DNA of 64,000 nt from Campylobacter geochelonis (GTDB lineage Bacteria > Campylobacterota > Campylobacteria > Campylobacterales > Campylobacteraceae), in assembly GCF_013201685.1 (NCBI RefSeq), contig NZ_CP053844.1, positions 1,302,001 to 1,366,000 on the forward strand. Direction: 5' to 3'. The translations under genes were made by a program, and so were the position numbers. This document shows, piece after piece, positions 1 through 8,912 of this stretch. The notes beneath the pieces were generated by a model. It was not told where the DNA came from and did no database searches. It worked only from the letters and a program-made list of their open reading frames with translations. The first letter of the stretch is position 1, and every line of letters begins with the position of its first letter.

Positions 1-177
1 ATATTTACTAAAATTTATATCATTAAAACTATTTATTAATACACTCTTACCATCCTTTGCTATCTTTACTGCTAGTTTGTACTCTTTATCTCCTGCTTTT
101 ATAGTTATTAGCTTATCTACTGCTTCATAGTCTATGGTTTCTGTGGCACTCCCTTTTATGCTCTTAAGTCTAAGCAT
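1..177 (-). CDS. N-terminus of an unidentified protein downstream of the T1SS genes (partial)
   Basis: An open frame of 59 codons begins with ATG at 177 and runs off the window edge. It begins MLRLKSIKGSATETIDYEAV and is rich in Lys, Ile and Asp. It lies 26 bases after the stop of the membrane-fusion gene, on the same strand, so it is probably co-transcribed with the exporter. The position suggests a T1SS substrate or accessory protein, but too little is visible to name a family. A large secreted adhesin is one option that I cannot test here. Confidence 0.5.
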   Translation of the reverse strand, partial: MLRLKSIKGSATETIDYEAVDKLITIKAGDKEYKLAVKIAKDGKSVLINSFNDINFSKY

Positions 178-203
178 ATTTTAAAAAGTAGGGCTGCTTC
201 TTT

Positions 204-1595
204 CTATCTAACGCTTAATCCCTCATCAAGGTATCTGATAATAGGATAAATAAATAGTTCTATGACTCTTCTTTTACCTACTTTTATCTCACTGATTACG
301 CTCATTCCAGGTTCTAGCTCTTTCTTTTCTCCATCTACTATTAAAAAGTTTGTTACTAAGCCAACTTTTATCTCATATACCTCACCTAACTTTTCATCTT
401 TTATAGAGTCATTTGATATATGGATTAACTTACCTTCTAGTTTGCCATACTTTTGGAAGTTAAATGTATCGACTTTGATAGCCACATCTTGGTTTGGTTT
501 TAAAAAGCCTATATCTTTGTTTAATACCGTTGCTTTTATGATTAGTTTTTGACTTGATGGGATTATAGAGATAAGCTCTTCTTGAGCGTTTATGGCTGAG
601 CCTTGAGTGTGAATCAACAGTTTGCCTACGTATCCATCTACCGGAGAGCTTATGACTTGTTGTTTGGTTTGAAACTCTATCGCGTTTATATCTGCTTGGA
701 GCGTATTTGCCTCTTTTTGTTTTATAAGCAGCTCATCTAGCCACTTAGACTTTGAAGTAGATATAAAGTTACTTAGCTCTTTACTTGTTTCATCTTTTTT
801 ACTATTTAGCTCATCTAGTTTCGAGTAAGCTACCGATAGTTGCGATGAATACTCCGCTATGGCATTTTTTAGCTCATCATACTCTTTTAAGGCTATTATA
901 TCTTTTACGCTATCTAATCTTTTAAGCCTTTTAGCACTGCTTTTTTTAAGCGTGTTTAGTCTTTTTATATCGGCTTTTGTTGCTAAGATATTGCTATCTA
1001 GTTGTTCTATCCTTAAATTTAGTTGATTAATGCCTTGTATGTAGCTATCTTTTTGATTTAAATACAAATTTAATTCATCTTGACTTAAGGCAGATATACT
1101 ATCTTGTTTATCCGTTTTATTGTTAATATTATCTAATTTTACGTTTAGAGTATGGGTTGTTTTATTCTTAGCAATATCGTTAAAAGTAGCACGATCTATA
1201 TCGCTTAGTGCTTTAAGTCTGGCTATAGAGTAGTTTAACGCTTTCAGCTCATCTTGCTTTGTGGTTAAATTTACCTTCGATACGCTTGGATCTATTAGGA
1301 TTAAAGCTTGATTTGCTTTTACTTTATCACCTTCTTTTACTAAGATATTTGATATGATTCCACTTTCTATCGGTTTTAAAATTTTTATCTCTCCATCAGG
1401 AACAACCTTGCCACTTGCACTAACTACAATATCAATCTTAGCAAACACAAGCCACAGTATAGATACTACTATAATAGCTACAACGGTATAGAGTATAAAA
1501 TTTGCTAGAGGATTAGCAGGAGAGGATTCTATCTCTACTAAAAGAGGTTTAAATTCGTGTGAGTCATCATCAATCTTTTTAAATATTTTTAACAT
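204..1595 (-). CDS. HlyD-family T1SS membrane-fusion (periplasmic adaptor) protein
   Basis: This 463-aa protein has the layout of HlyD-type adaptors. A short cytoplasmic N-terminus is followed by one membrane helix at about residues 32-52. A lipoyl half-motif lies near 75-105 (IESGIISNILVKEGDKV), then a long coiled-coil region of Leu/Lys/Asp-rich heptads at about 110-310, the second lipoyl half (SSPVDGYVGKL) and a beta-rich C-terminus with PGMSVISEIKVGKR. Such proteins bridge the inner-membrane ABC exporter and the outer-membrane channel. It follows the ABC gene in the same direction, and its ATG overlaps the end of the small frame at 1589-1876. Family assignment is firm; the substrates are inferred to be the RTX proteins of this island. 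Confidence 0.95.
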   Translation of the reverse strand: MLKIFKKIDDDSHEFKPLLVEIESSPANPLANFILYTVVAIIVVSILWLVFAKIDIVVSASGKVVPDGEIKILKPIESGIISNILVKEGDKVKANQALILIDPSVSKVNLTTKQDELKALNYSIARLKALSDIDRATFNDIAKNKTTHTLNVKLDNINNKTDKQDSISALSQDELNLYLNQKDSYIQGINQLNLRIEQLDSNILATKADIKRLNTLKKSSAKRLKRLDSVKDIIALKEYDELKNAIAEYSSQLSVAYSKLDELNSKKDETSKELSNFISTSKSKWLDELLIKQKEANTLQADINAIEFQTKQQVISSPVDGYVGKLLIHTQGSAINAQEELISIIPSSQKLIIKATVLNKDIGFLKPNQDVAIKVDTFNFQKYGKLEGKLIHISNDSIKDEKLGEVYEIKVGLVTNFLIVDGEKKELEPGMSVISEIKVGKRRVIELFIYPIIRYLDEGLSVR

Positions 1596-1876
1596 AAATA
1601 AGCTCTTTTATTTGATATGAAGTTAAAGTGAGCTTTGAATGAATTTACTAATATATAGTTAATAATATTATTTAAAATATCTAAAACAAAGCTAGTAAAT
1701 TCTTTTAAATTTAAAGTATATTGTTGAGTGTATTTATCTAACTTGATTAAATTTGTTAATTTACATTTATCTGTTTTATTTGGTTTTAGAAAACTAAATT
1801 TAATCACTTTTTCTAAATCCAAACAAAACATTTTAACAAATTTAACTATTTGATTTACAAAAAAACTAGTAATCAT
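1589..1876 (-). CDS. Small unidentified ORF wedged between ABC exporter and adaptor genes
   Basis: This 95-aa frame starts with an ATG directly after the exporter's TAA stop and ends a few bases inside the adaptor gene. Both junctions look translationally coupled. The product is rich in Phe, Lys, Asn and Leu, has no signal peptide and no motif I recognise, and may have a weak amphipathic C-terminal helix (about residues 60-80). The alternative is that this is AT-rich spacer open by chance. The exact fit between two coupled genes is the main argument for a real gene. Confidence 0.4.
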   Translation of the reverse strand: MITSFFVNQIVKFVKMFCLDLEKVIKFSFLKPNKTDKCKLTNLIKLDKYTQQYTLNLKEFTSFVLDILNNIINYILVNSFKAHFNFISNKRAYLC

Positions 1877-3976
1877 TTAGAGCCCTTGTTGGCTATATAG
1901 GTGCTTATAATATCCATTTTTTATCATAAGTTCGTTGTGTGTTCCGCGCTCTACTATCTCGCCTTTATCAAGCACTATTATCTCATCGCAGTTTTTAACA
2001 GTGCTTAACCTGTGAGCTATAATGATAAATGTTTTATTCTGTTTGATTTGGGATAGATTTTTATTTATTATGCTTTCGCTTTCATAATCAAGCGCCGAAG
2101 TCGCTTCATCAAATATTAAAATTTTAGGAGTATTTAAAAGAGCTCTTGCTATAGCTACTCTTTGTCTTTGTCCTCCACTTAGGCTTGAGCCTCTTTCGCC
2201 CACAAGCGTATCGTAACCTTGCGGTAGAGCTTGTATAAACTCATGAGCTCCACTAGCCTTGCTAACACTTAAAATCTCATTCATAGATGCACTTGGTTTT
2301 GCATAACAGATATTTTCTTTAATACTTCCACTAAAAAGATAGTTCTCTTGCAAGACAACTCCTATATGACCCCTAAGTATATATGGGTTTAAATGCCTAA
2401 TGTCAAGATCATCTATATAAATCGAGCCCTCACTTTGTATATAAAGCCGCTCAATTAGTTTTGTTATAGTACTTTTTCCGCTTCCGCTTCTTCCTACTAT
2501 GCCTACACTTTTATTAGCCTTTATCTCAAAGTTTAAATTTTTTAATACCAAATTTGAGTTTGGCGAGTATCTAAAGCTAACATTATCAAATTTAATATCG
2601 CCTTTTATGTTATTTAACGCTATTGGCTTATCTGTGGTTTGCTCGGTTGGGTTATTAAGAATATCGCCTAGCCTATCTACACTTAGAAGCGCTTGTTGAA
2701 GTTCGTTCCATAATCCTACTAGTCTCATAACAGGAGCGCTAAACTGACCTGCAAACATCTGAAAAGCAATCAACTGTCCAACGCTAAGTCGCCCTTCTAT
2801 CACAAGTCCAACTCCAAAGTAAAGGATACATAGTGTCATAAACTTTTGCAGTGCTCCTGCAAAGCCGCTTGCGATATTACTTAGATTGGATAAGTTAAAG
2901 CTTGATTTTACATACTTGCCAAGATAGTCCTCCCAGTGCTTTTTCATACTACCTTCTATGGCTAAAGATTTGATTGTTTGCATACCAGTAATACTTTCAA
3001 CTAAGTATGAGTTAGATGCTGCTCCCATTTGAAATTTCTCTTCAAGCCTTTTTCTAAGAGTTGGTGTTATAAAAAAGTAAATTAAAGCTATCGAAGTTAC
3101 GAATGCTAGTGCTATTAAAGTAAGTTTAATACTATAAAGTAACATCATCGCTACAAATACAATGCTAAAAAGCATATCAAGAAGTACTGTGACTGATTTG
3201 TTAGCTATAAATTCCCTTATACTATCAAGCTCTCTTACTCTAGCTACTATATTTCCAACTTTTCTGTTTTCAAAGTAAATCATAGGCAATAATACCAAGT
3301 GTGAAAAAAGCTCATCACCCAACCTTGCATCAATCTTTGTTGTAGTATGAGCAAATATATAGTTTCTGCTAAGACTAAGTAGCATTTCAAATAAAATAAC
3401 AGCTAAAAAGGCGAACGCTATCACATTAAGCGTGCTAATACTATGATGAACCAGTACTTTATCAAGAACCACTTGAGTAAACAACGGAGTTACAAGCCCA
3501 AAAAGCTGGATTATAAAACTGGCTAGAAGGATTTGATAAACCATAGTTTTATAACTAAGCATTCGTTTATAAAACCAGCCAAAGCCAAATTTAATGTTTT
3601 TAGAAAGAATCGCGTTTGAAAGGATTATAATCTTAGAATTGCTTAAGATGGCTAACTCATCATAGCTGATATTTAAAGTATCACTTCCGCCCTTATAAAT
3701 AATAGCTCTTTTACTCTCGTGCTCTAACTTTAAGATAGTAAAATAAACTCCATCTCTATCTTGAGCGATAAATGGTGGAGTATAGCGATAAAGGTTGGCT
3801 AAATTTAGCTTTTTAAGCTTGGCTTTAAAGCCACTTTGCTTAGCAATCCTAGTTAGCTCTTCGATACTAGGCTCAGCTTCGCTTATAGCAAATCTGTTTT
3901 TAATCTCAAATGAATCTATACTAACCTTAAAAAAAGATGCGCAAATTTCAAGACAAACTAAGGCTGAAGATGACAA
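1877..3976 (-). CDS. HlyB-family T1SS ABC exporter with degenerate C39-like domain
   Basis: This 699-aa protein has an N-terminal C39-like domain (about 1-125), a six-helix membrane domain (about 140-430) and an ATPase domain (about 465-699). The ATPase shows Walker A GRSGSGKST, signature LSGGQRQRVAIARALL, Walker B ILIFDEATSALD and the H-loop IIAHRLST. In the N-terminal domain the position of the catalytic Cys of true C39 peptidases is occupied by Ser/Ala (SSALVCLEI), as in HlyB-type exporters that carry RTX proteins without cleaving a leader. The start is TTG at 3976, seven bases after an AAGG ribosome-binding site. It heads the exporter operon (ABC, small ORF, adaptor, partial ORF) and lies downstream of the RTX cassettes. 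Confidence 0.95.
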   Translation of the reverse strand: MSSSALVCLEICASFFKVSIDSFEIKNRFAISEAEPSIEELTRIAKQSGFKAKLKKLNLANLYRYTPPFIAQDRDGVYFTILKLEHESKRAIIYKGGSDTLNISYDELAILSNSKIIILSNAILSKNIKFGFGWFYKRMLSYKTMVYQILLASFIIQLFGLVTPLFTQVVLDKVLVHHSISTLNVIAFAFLAVILFEMLLSLSRNYIFAHTTTKIDARLGDELFSHLVLLPMIYFENRKVGNIVARVRELDSIREFIANKSVTVLLDMLFSIVFVAMMLLYSIKLTLIALAFVTSIALIYFFITPTLRKRLEEKFQMGAASNSYLVESITGMQTIKSLAIEGSMKKHWEDYLGKYVKSSFNLSNLSNIASGFAGALQKFMTLCILYFGVGLVIEGRLSVGQLIAFQMFAGQFSAPVMRLVGLWNELQQALLSVDRLGDILNNPTEQTTDKPIALNNIKGDIKFDNVSFRYSPNSNLVLKNLNFEIKANKSVGIVGRSGSGKSTITKLIERLYIQSEGSIYIDDLDIRHLNPYILRGHIGVVLQENYLFSGSIKENICYAKPSASMNEILSVSKASGAHEFIQALPQGYDTLVGERGSSLSGGQRQRVAIARALLNTPKILIFDEATSALDYESESIINKNLSQIKQNKTFIIIAHRLSTVKNCDEIIVLDKGEIVERGTHNELMIKNGYYKHLYSQQGL

Positions 3977-4424
3977 ATATTTACCTTTATGATGTAATTT
4001 TAAATTAAGACAAAATTATAGTTAAATAGTGGTTAAATAAAAATAAAAACGGAAGTAAAGGTAAAATTTATATAAGATTAAAATGATTTGATACTAAATT
4101 TATAACTTGTTTTGAATATAACTGCTACATAGATACTACTAAATTTAAAGTTTTTATATTAATGTTATGACCAAATTTGATTCAAGTAGTGTCATAGATG
4201 TGTGATACAGTTGGCAACTAAATTTATTGCTCTTAGAGAAATTCAATAATTTTATTTGCCATAGTTAAATTTAATAGAACAGAATTATAAAGTGATGATT
4301 GAATTTAAAACTAATTATATATTTATATCTTGATGCATTTAGCTATGTTAAAAACTAAATGCATTTTTATAAAAGTTTACTTTATTTGTTGATAAGTTTT
4401 TCTTCACTTAATACTTTTAGCAAA
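3977..4424. other. Intergenic region upstream of the exporter operon
   Basis: No gene is seen here. The stretch is very AT-rich and should hold the exporter promoter on the minus strand. I cannot single out a -10 box with confidence. The cassette terminator follows at 4425. Confidence 0.5.
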
Positions 4425-4451
4425 AGACACTAGATTTAAAATCCAGTGTCT
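4425..4451 (-). terminator. Cassette terminator hairpin, copy 1
   Basis: AGACACT and AGTGTCT form the outer stem, with further pairing inside around one mismatch. On the minus strand the hairpin is followed by TTTT. It lies about 110 bases after the stop of the mini-RTX gene and recurs after each gene that carries the C-terminal signal region. Confidence 0.75.
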
Positions 4452-4563
4452 AATTTTAATTTTGATTTTATCTTATTTTATTTTTCTTTATCTCTTTTAT
4501 AGATTCACTTCTTTCTTTTTTATCTTTTCTTTACTTACTTGTTTCTTTTATATCTCTTATCTC

Positions 4564-5334
4564 TTAACTTCCCCATCCACTAGCATATATTTGCATAATG
4601 GCTTGATTGTTTCTTGCTTCATCGTTAGTTATGTTTGATATACCATTATCGCTCGTATAAGCATTTACTTGTTGTATTATCTTATCTATTTGTTCATTTG
4701 AGATAAATGAGTTATCATCTAGTTTGATTGTCTCTATTTGAGAATATTTGTTTGTTTGGTTTTTGATTGTTAAAGTAGTGTTGTTATCGCTTCCATATCT
4801 TATAACTAAGTCTTGCATAAATACTCCATCTAGTTTAAAGCTAATCTCTTCTTTTTTAACTCCTTGAAGTATTAAGGTATCATCTCCACCTTCTATTAAA
4901 TTTATTAGCTCTTTATCTTTGATAGTTGTGTTGGTTGCTTCTTTAGTTATGATATATGTATCATTACCATTTTCTCCTTGTAGGGTTGAGTTGTTTGCTT
5001 TAGATATTAAGGTGTCATCATCATTTCCTGCATATACTATGTCATTGTTATAAGATATGATTGTATCGTTACCGGAGTATGAGTAGATAGTGTTGTTATC
5101 TTTAGCATAGATAAAGTCATCCCCTTTTTTCTGCATATTAGCAAACTGCTTATCTGCTTCACTAGCATCTTTGACATTTTTATCGATAGTATCTTCTATT
5201 GCGTTTTTAAACAAATCAGTTAATTCTTTTGCAAGTCCAACAGGGTCGTTGTAGTTGTTAACTATACCAGCTATGTTTGCACTGTATTTTTGAACTTTAT
5301 CTTTTATATAGTTAGAACGACTAAAGTTTGGCAT
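4564..5334 (-). CDS. Mini-RTX protein, copy 1 (common N-terminus fused to C-terminal secretion region)
   Basis: This 256-aa protein joins residues 1-70 (Lys/Asp-rich, NIAGIVNNYNDPVGLAKEL) directly to the last about 186 residues of the giant RTX protein. The junction is QKK|GDDFIYAKDNN. The first part also opens the 675-aa RTX protein at 6856-8883. The second part carries a few degenerate RTX repeats (SGNDTI, GNDDDTLI, GENGNDTYII) and the C-terminus ending YASGWGS, the presumed T1SS signal. A strong AAGGAGT site sits just before ATG. It follows an ankyrin gene by 30 bases. This copy starts MPN rather than MSN and has LQG where copies 2 and 3 have LKG. It could be a minimal effector or a deletion product of a longer toxin. 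Confidence 0.85.
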   Translation of the reverse strand: MPNFSRSNYIKDKVQKYSANIAGIVNNYNDPVGLAKELTDLFKNAIEDTIDKNVKDASEADKQFANMQKKGDDFIYAKDNNTIYSYSGNDTIISYNNDIVYAGNDDDTLISKANNSTLQGENGNDTYIITKEATNTTIKDKELINLIEGGDDTLILQGVKKEEISFKLDGVFMQDLVIRYGSDNNTTLTIKNQTNKYSQIETIKLDDNSFISNEQIDKIIQQVNAYTSDNGISNITNDEARNNQAIMQIYASGWGS

Positions 5335-5339
5335 ATGGT

Positions 5340-5348
5340 ACTCCTTTT
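5340..5348 (-). promoter_or_regulatory. Conserved strong ribosome-binding site of the RTX cassettes
   Basis: AAAGGAGT lies five bases before the ATG. The same stretch, overlapping an NdeI-like CATATG, precedes the RTX genes starting at 8883, 27872, 30584 and 37019. It contrasts with the TTG starts of the upstream ankyrin genes. Confidence 0.75.
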
Positions 5349-5364
5349 TAAATTTATTTAGTTT

Positions 5365-6624
5365 TTAGTTTTTATTTTTATTTTTATCTGTTAAATTTGA
5401 GTTAGACTTACTTGAGTGTTTATCAAGGTAAATCACCTTAGATGGGTTATTCTTGTTTCTATTAATGAAAGAATCTACTGCATAGTTTTTGCTATAATCA
5501 TTTGCATAGTTTATATATGCTTTTGTATCTTTAAAAGTTCCATTTTCATCAGAGCAATGCTTGTTGTAGCGATTTAGTGTTCTTGTTAAACCAGCTTCAT
5601 ATTCTATTCTGGATATGGGTCCTTCTGGTTTTTCTCCATTATTTTTCATTATCCTGTTTATTTTTTCTACGTTATGTACATAGGTATCATAATCTCTCTC
5701 TAAAAACCAAGCTCTATCTTCATAGCATTTCTCATACGCCTCTTTTAGTTGCTCTTTTGTAGGTTGTCCAGGGACATTGTATTTAAGCATAAGTTCTAGC
5801 ATAGGTTCGTAGTTGGGGATGTTAGTTAATACTGCATAATAACTACAACTATCAAAGTCACCTTTACAATCTTTAAGATTATCATCTTCTGTATATCGGT
5901 ATCCACTTTTAAATATTATTTCAAAAATTTCTATAAAATTTCTAGATATTACATATCCTAAAGGAGATAGACCATCTATACCTATAGTTTCCTTTACTCC
6001 GTGTTTGTCTCTAAAAGATAGTATCATCTTATCGTTGTCTATAATAATCTTATCAAGTCCAATACTATAAGATGGGGCTCTTAAATAATGTTGCATAGGT
6101 ATGTTTGAAATTTCATCAAATTTAACTCCATTATCAAGTAATAATTTTACTGTCTTAGTAGAGTTGTGTTCTATAGCATAAGCTAGTGAGCTAAGTTTGT
6201 ATTTATCCTTTTGATGGATGTTTGCACCTAGTTTTATAAGCTCTTTGGTTGTATTTATATCATCATAAAAGCTAGAATACATAAGTGGAGTTGTTCCATC
6301 TTCTATCTTTACATCTACACTTAGATTATGCTCTTTTAGATAGTTTAAGACTTTGGTTGTATTTTTTGCTTTAAGAAATTCTCTAAGAGGAACTACTTCT
6401 GGTTTTAAGAATTTAGTATAGTTGTTATCTATATCCCAATACCTAAAAGAAAAGCTATCAACCTCTTCTTGAGTTACATACTTACTAAGTCCTGGTATAG
6501 CAGAAACGTTTGTATCTGAAGTGATTGTGAAGTGAGAGGTTTGATTTAGTTTATACTCATTATATAGTAGCTTAGCTACTAAAAGTATTATTAATATACT
6601 TAAGAATTTAAATACCTTTTTCAA
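5365..6624 (-). CDS. Membrane-anchored ankyrin-repeat protein 1 (candidate immunity protein)
   Basis: This 419-aa protein has an N-terminal membrane helix (FLSILIILLVAKLLY, about 7-21) and then SHFTITSDTNVSAIPGLSKY. Ankyrin repeats fill about 105-185 (TPLMYSSFYDDINTTKELI, LSSLAYAIEHNSTKTVKLLL). A middle part follows, then PMLELMLKYNVPGQPTKEQL and a charged C-terminal domain. The helix predicts an inner-membrane anchor with the repeats in the periplasm. The start is TTG after an AAGGA site. Its last about 135 residues match ankyrin protein 4 (30615-31883), while its N-terminus matches proteins 5 and 6. It sits 30 bases before a mini-RTX gene. By analogy with ankyrin immunity proteins of toxin systems I infer an immunity role; no direct proof. 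Confidence 0.8.
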   Translation of the reverse strand: MKKVFKFLSILIILLVAKLLYNEYKLNQTSHFTITSDTNVSAIPGLSKYVTQEEVDSFSFRYWDIDNNYTKFLKPEVVPLREFLKAKNTTKVLNYLKEHNLSVDVKIEDGTTPLMYSSFYDDINTTKELIKLGANIHQKDKYKLSSLAYAIEHNSTKTVKLLLDNGVKFDEISNIPMQHYLRAPSYSIGLDKIIIDNDKMILSFRDKHGVKETIGIDGLSPLGYVISRNFIEIFEIIFKSGYRYTEDDNLKDCKGDFDSCSYYAVLTNIPNYEPMLELMLKYNVPGQPTKEQLKEAYEKCYEDRAWFLERDYDTYVHNVEKINRIMKNNGEKPEGPISRIEYEAGLTRTLNRYNKHCSDENGTFKDTKAYINYANDYSKNYAVDSFINRNKNNPSKVIYLDKHSSKSNSNLTDKNKNKN

Positions 6625-6740
6625 TTTTTTCCTTTTAGTAAATTTATATAATTTTTAATATTTATTTTTATCTATTTTAAAAACTTAAATTTGATGTATT
6701 GTTGTTTTAAATTTAATTATACTAAATATATCTATGTTAA

Positions 6741-6846
6741 ATTTATATAGAAATTTGCCTTGTAATTCTACATCAATGGAAGTTAAATGCTCTTTAAATT
6801 TATGTTATTTTAATAATTTTTTAATATAAATTTAAAGGGAATTTAG
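6741..6846 (-). promoter_or_regulatory. Conserved upstream block P, copy 1 (putative promoter region of ankyrin gene 1)
   Basis: About 100 bases are repeated upstream of all six ankyrin genes. On the minus strand the block ends in CTATATAAAT, a plausible -10 element. It holds an inverted repeat, CTCTTTAAATT with AATTTAAAGAG, about 28 bases apart; this copy is imperfect (AAGGGA). It belongs to the same sub-type as copy 4. Promoter function is inferred from position and conservation. Confidence 0.55.
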
Positions 6847-6855
6847 ATGTTGAAT

Positions 6856-8883
6856 TTATGCTGATTTTAAATAATTATATAGATAGGCTGTATTATCTCC
6901 ATCTTTTATAGTTAAGCTTTCCTTGCCTTTACCACCATAGATGGTATTCTTACCTAAATTTATCTCTACTGTGTTAGTACTGTCTTTAGTATCTAAGTCT
7001 AAGCCATCTATACTATCTTTATGGGTATAAACTATATGTCCTTTGCCACCATTTATAGTTATAGTATCATTTCCACTTCCTGTAAATACATTGTTTAACT
7101 CTGCACCACTGATACTTACTTTATCATCTCCATCTTTAGTAAAGATATCGCTTTTAGCTTCATTTGAAGTTACTATATCTTGTGCTTTAGAGCCATATAC
7201 TGTGTTATTTCCGTTGGTTAAATTTATAGTATTTATATCATCTTTACTATCTTTATCTTCTTGGCTTGTGTTATCTAATCCTGTATAGATAGTGTTTTCT
7301 CCACCATTTGTATTTACACTATCGCTTCCAGCTCCTAAGTAGATAGTGTTTTTACCTTTGGTTGTATTTACACTATCATCACTATCTTTAGAATATATAA
7401 CATTTACTCCATCATCTACAGTTATGTTATCAACTCCTTTAGAGCCATATATTTTATCATTACCTTTACCTGAGTTTACAGTATTAGTAGTGTTAGAATC
7501 TTCTTTATCATTTCCATCATCTATTTTTGCATTTGTATAGATGATATCATTACCACTTCCTGTAGTTATAGTATCACAACCAAGACCGGATTCGATGTAA
7601 ACACCTATATCATCAGAGCTAATTATGGTATTATCATCACTATATCCATAGAATCTTTTTTTACCAAATAAACTCCTAGAGTCCGTATAATCTCCAGTTA
7701 TAAACACTACTTTATCAACCTTTTCATTATATATAGTGTTTTTATCTCCAGCAGATATATTCTCTTTTGTATCATAATAGTGTGTATTTCTATAAATTCC
7801 AGCAGAACCAGTTAGTTCTTGAACTCTTAGCTTTAAGAAGTTAGCTCTATCGTTAAGATGGTTATCAGAGTAGTTTTCGATGTTTATATACTCTTTTTTG
7901 GAGATATCTCCTGCTAGAGCATATCCTTTTAGGTTTTCTAAGGCATAAGCGGCAGCTTGTTTTAGTTCTCTGTTTTCTTTTGTATCATTAGGTAAATTTA
8001 AATCACTTCTAACACTACTAGCTCCTGCTCCATAGTTAGCATAGTAGTTGGCTATGAGTTGTTTAGGCTCTTCATTTTTAGAGAAAGTCATATGGGCTAT
8101 CTTGTTATTATTTATTGGATAACCAATTCGTTTTAAAACAGAGACTATCTTTTTCTCATCTCTTCCTTGTCTAAATTCAAAGGTGTTTAACTGACCATCT
8201 TTTTTGTTTTTATATCTTTTGTGATATATAAACTCTACTGGAGTATCATTTCTTGTAAAGATAACTCTATCAAGAGTATTCATATCCAAGCTTATATTTC
8301 CCCATTCACTACTTAGTGATGTATCAAAGTCTGTAGCATTATAAAGGATGTATTTTCTTTCTTTTATATCATTAGAGTTTTTATCTCTATATTCAACTGT
8401 TATGGTGTGGTTAGAAGTTATTAAATTTGGTATATCAACTATAGCAGCCACTATAGCTCCTACCCAAGTTCTTGATATTAGTATATCTATAGCATTTCCT
8501 ACAGTTCTTTTTATAGCATATAATATTTCTGATTTTTCTATGTGTAAATATAGTTTATCATTTCCATCATCTATACTAGAACCACTTGTATCTACAAGAA
8601 AGCTATTAAAAAGAATTTGAGAAACAGTTAGGTCTATGATAGTAAATTTACCATCTATATAAATTCCAACTCTTTTTTTCTGCATATTAGCAAACTGCTT
8701 ATCTGCTTCACTAGCATCTTTGACATTTTTATCGATAGTATCTTCTATTGCGTTTTTAAACAAATCAGTTAATTCTTTTGCAAGTCCAACAGGGTCGTTG
8801 TAGTTGTTAACTATACCAGCTATGTTTGCACTGTATTTTTGAACTTTATCTTTTATATAGTCTAAACGGCTAAAGTTTGACAT
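6856..8883 (-). CDS. Truncated RTX protein, type A tip, without secretion signal
   Basis: This 675-aa protein starts with the 70 residues shared by the mini-RTX proteins. A hydrophobic tip segment follows (AIKRTVGNAIDILI, GAIVAAIVDIPNLI), then a region shared with the 1334-aa RTX protein (from NTFEFRQGRDEKK), then RTX-type repeats (GSGNDTITING, GAGSDSVNTNGG). It stops abruptly with YLYNYLKSA, where the longer homologue continues into more repeats. No C-terminal secretion region is present, and the next gene's upstream block P follows almost at once. Either this is a displaced, silent toxin tip, or the protein acts without T1SS export. It follows ankyrin gene 2 by 29 bases with the strong AAGGAGT site. 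Confidence 0.85.
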   Translation of the reverse strand: MSNFSRLDYIKDKVQKYSANIAGIVNNYNDPVGLAKELTDLFKNAIEDTIDKNVKDASEADKQFANMQKKRVGIYIDGKFTIIDLTVSQILFNSFLVDTSGSSIDDGNDKLYLHIEKSEILYAIKRTVGNAIDILISRTWVGAIVAAIVDIPNLITSNHTITVEYRDKNSNDIKERKYILYNATDFDTSLSSEWGNISLDMNTLDRVIFTRNDTPVEFIYHKRYKNKKDGQLNTFEFRQGRDEKKIVSVLKRIGYPINNNKIAHMTFSKNEEPKQLIANYYANYGAGASSVRSDLNLPNDTKENRELKQAAAYALENLKGYALAGDISKKEYINIENYSDNHLNDRANFLKLRVQELTGSAGIYRNTHYYDTKENISAGDKNTIYNEKVDKVVFITGDYTDSRSLFGKKRFYGYSDDNTIISSDDIGVYIESGLGCDTITTGSGNDIIYTNAKIDDGNDKEDSNTTNTVNSGKGNDKIYGSKGVDNITVDDGVNVIYSKDSDDSVNTTKGKNTIYLGAGSDSVNTNGGENTIYTGLDNTSQEDKDSKDDINTINLTNGNNTVYGSKAQDIVTSNEAKSDIFTKDGDDKVSISGAELNNVFTGSGNDTITINGGKGHIVYTHKDSIDGLDLDTKDSTNTVEINLGKNTIYGGKGKESLTIKDGDNTAYLYNYLKSA
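6881..7961. repeat. RTX-body direct repeat, copy in type A gene (matches 25864-26944)
   Basis: About 1.08 kb is nearly identical to 25864-26944 at a constant offset of 18,983. A shorter match covers 6741-7599 and 31923-32781 (offset 25,182). These shared bodies give the three truncated RTX genes long tracts for homologous exchange. Confidence 0.85.
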
Positions 8884-8912
8884 ATGGTACTCCTTTTTGA
8901 ATTTATTTATTT

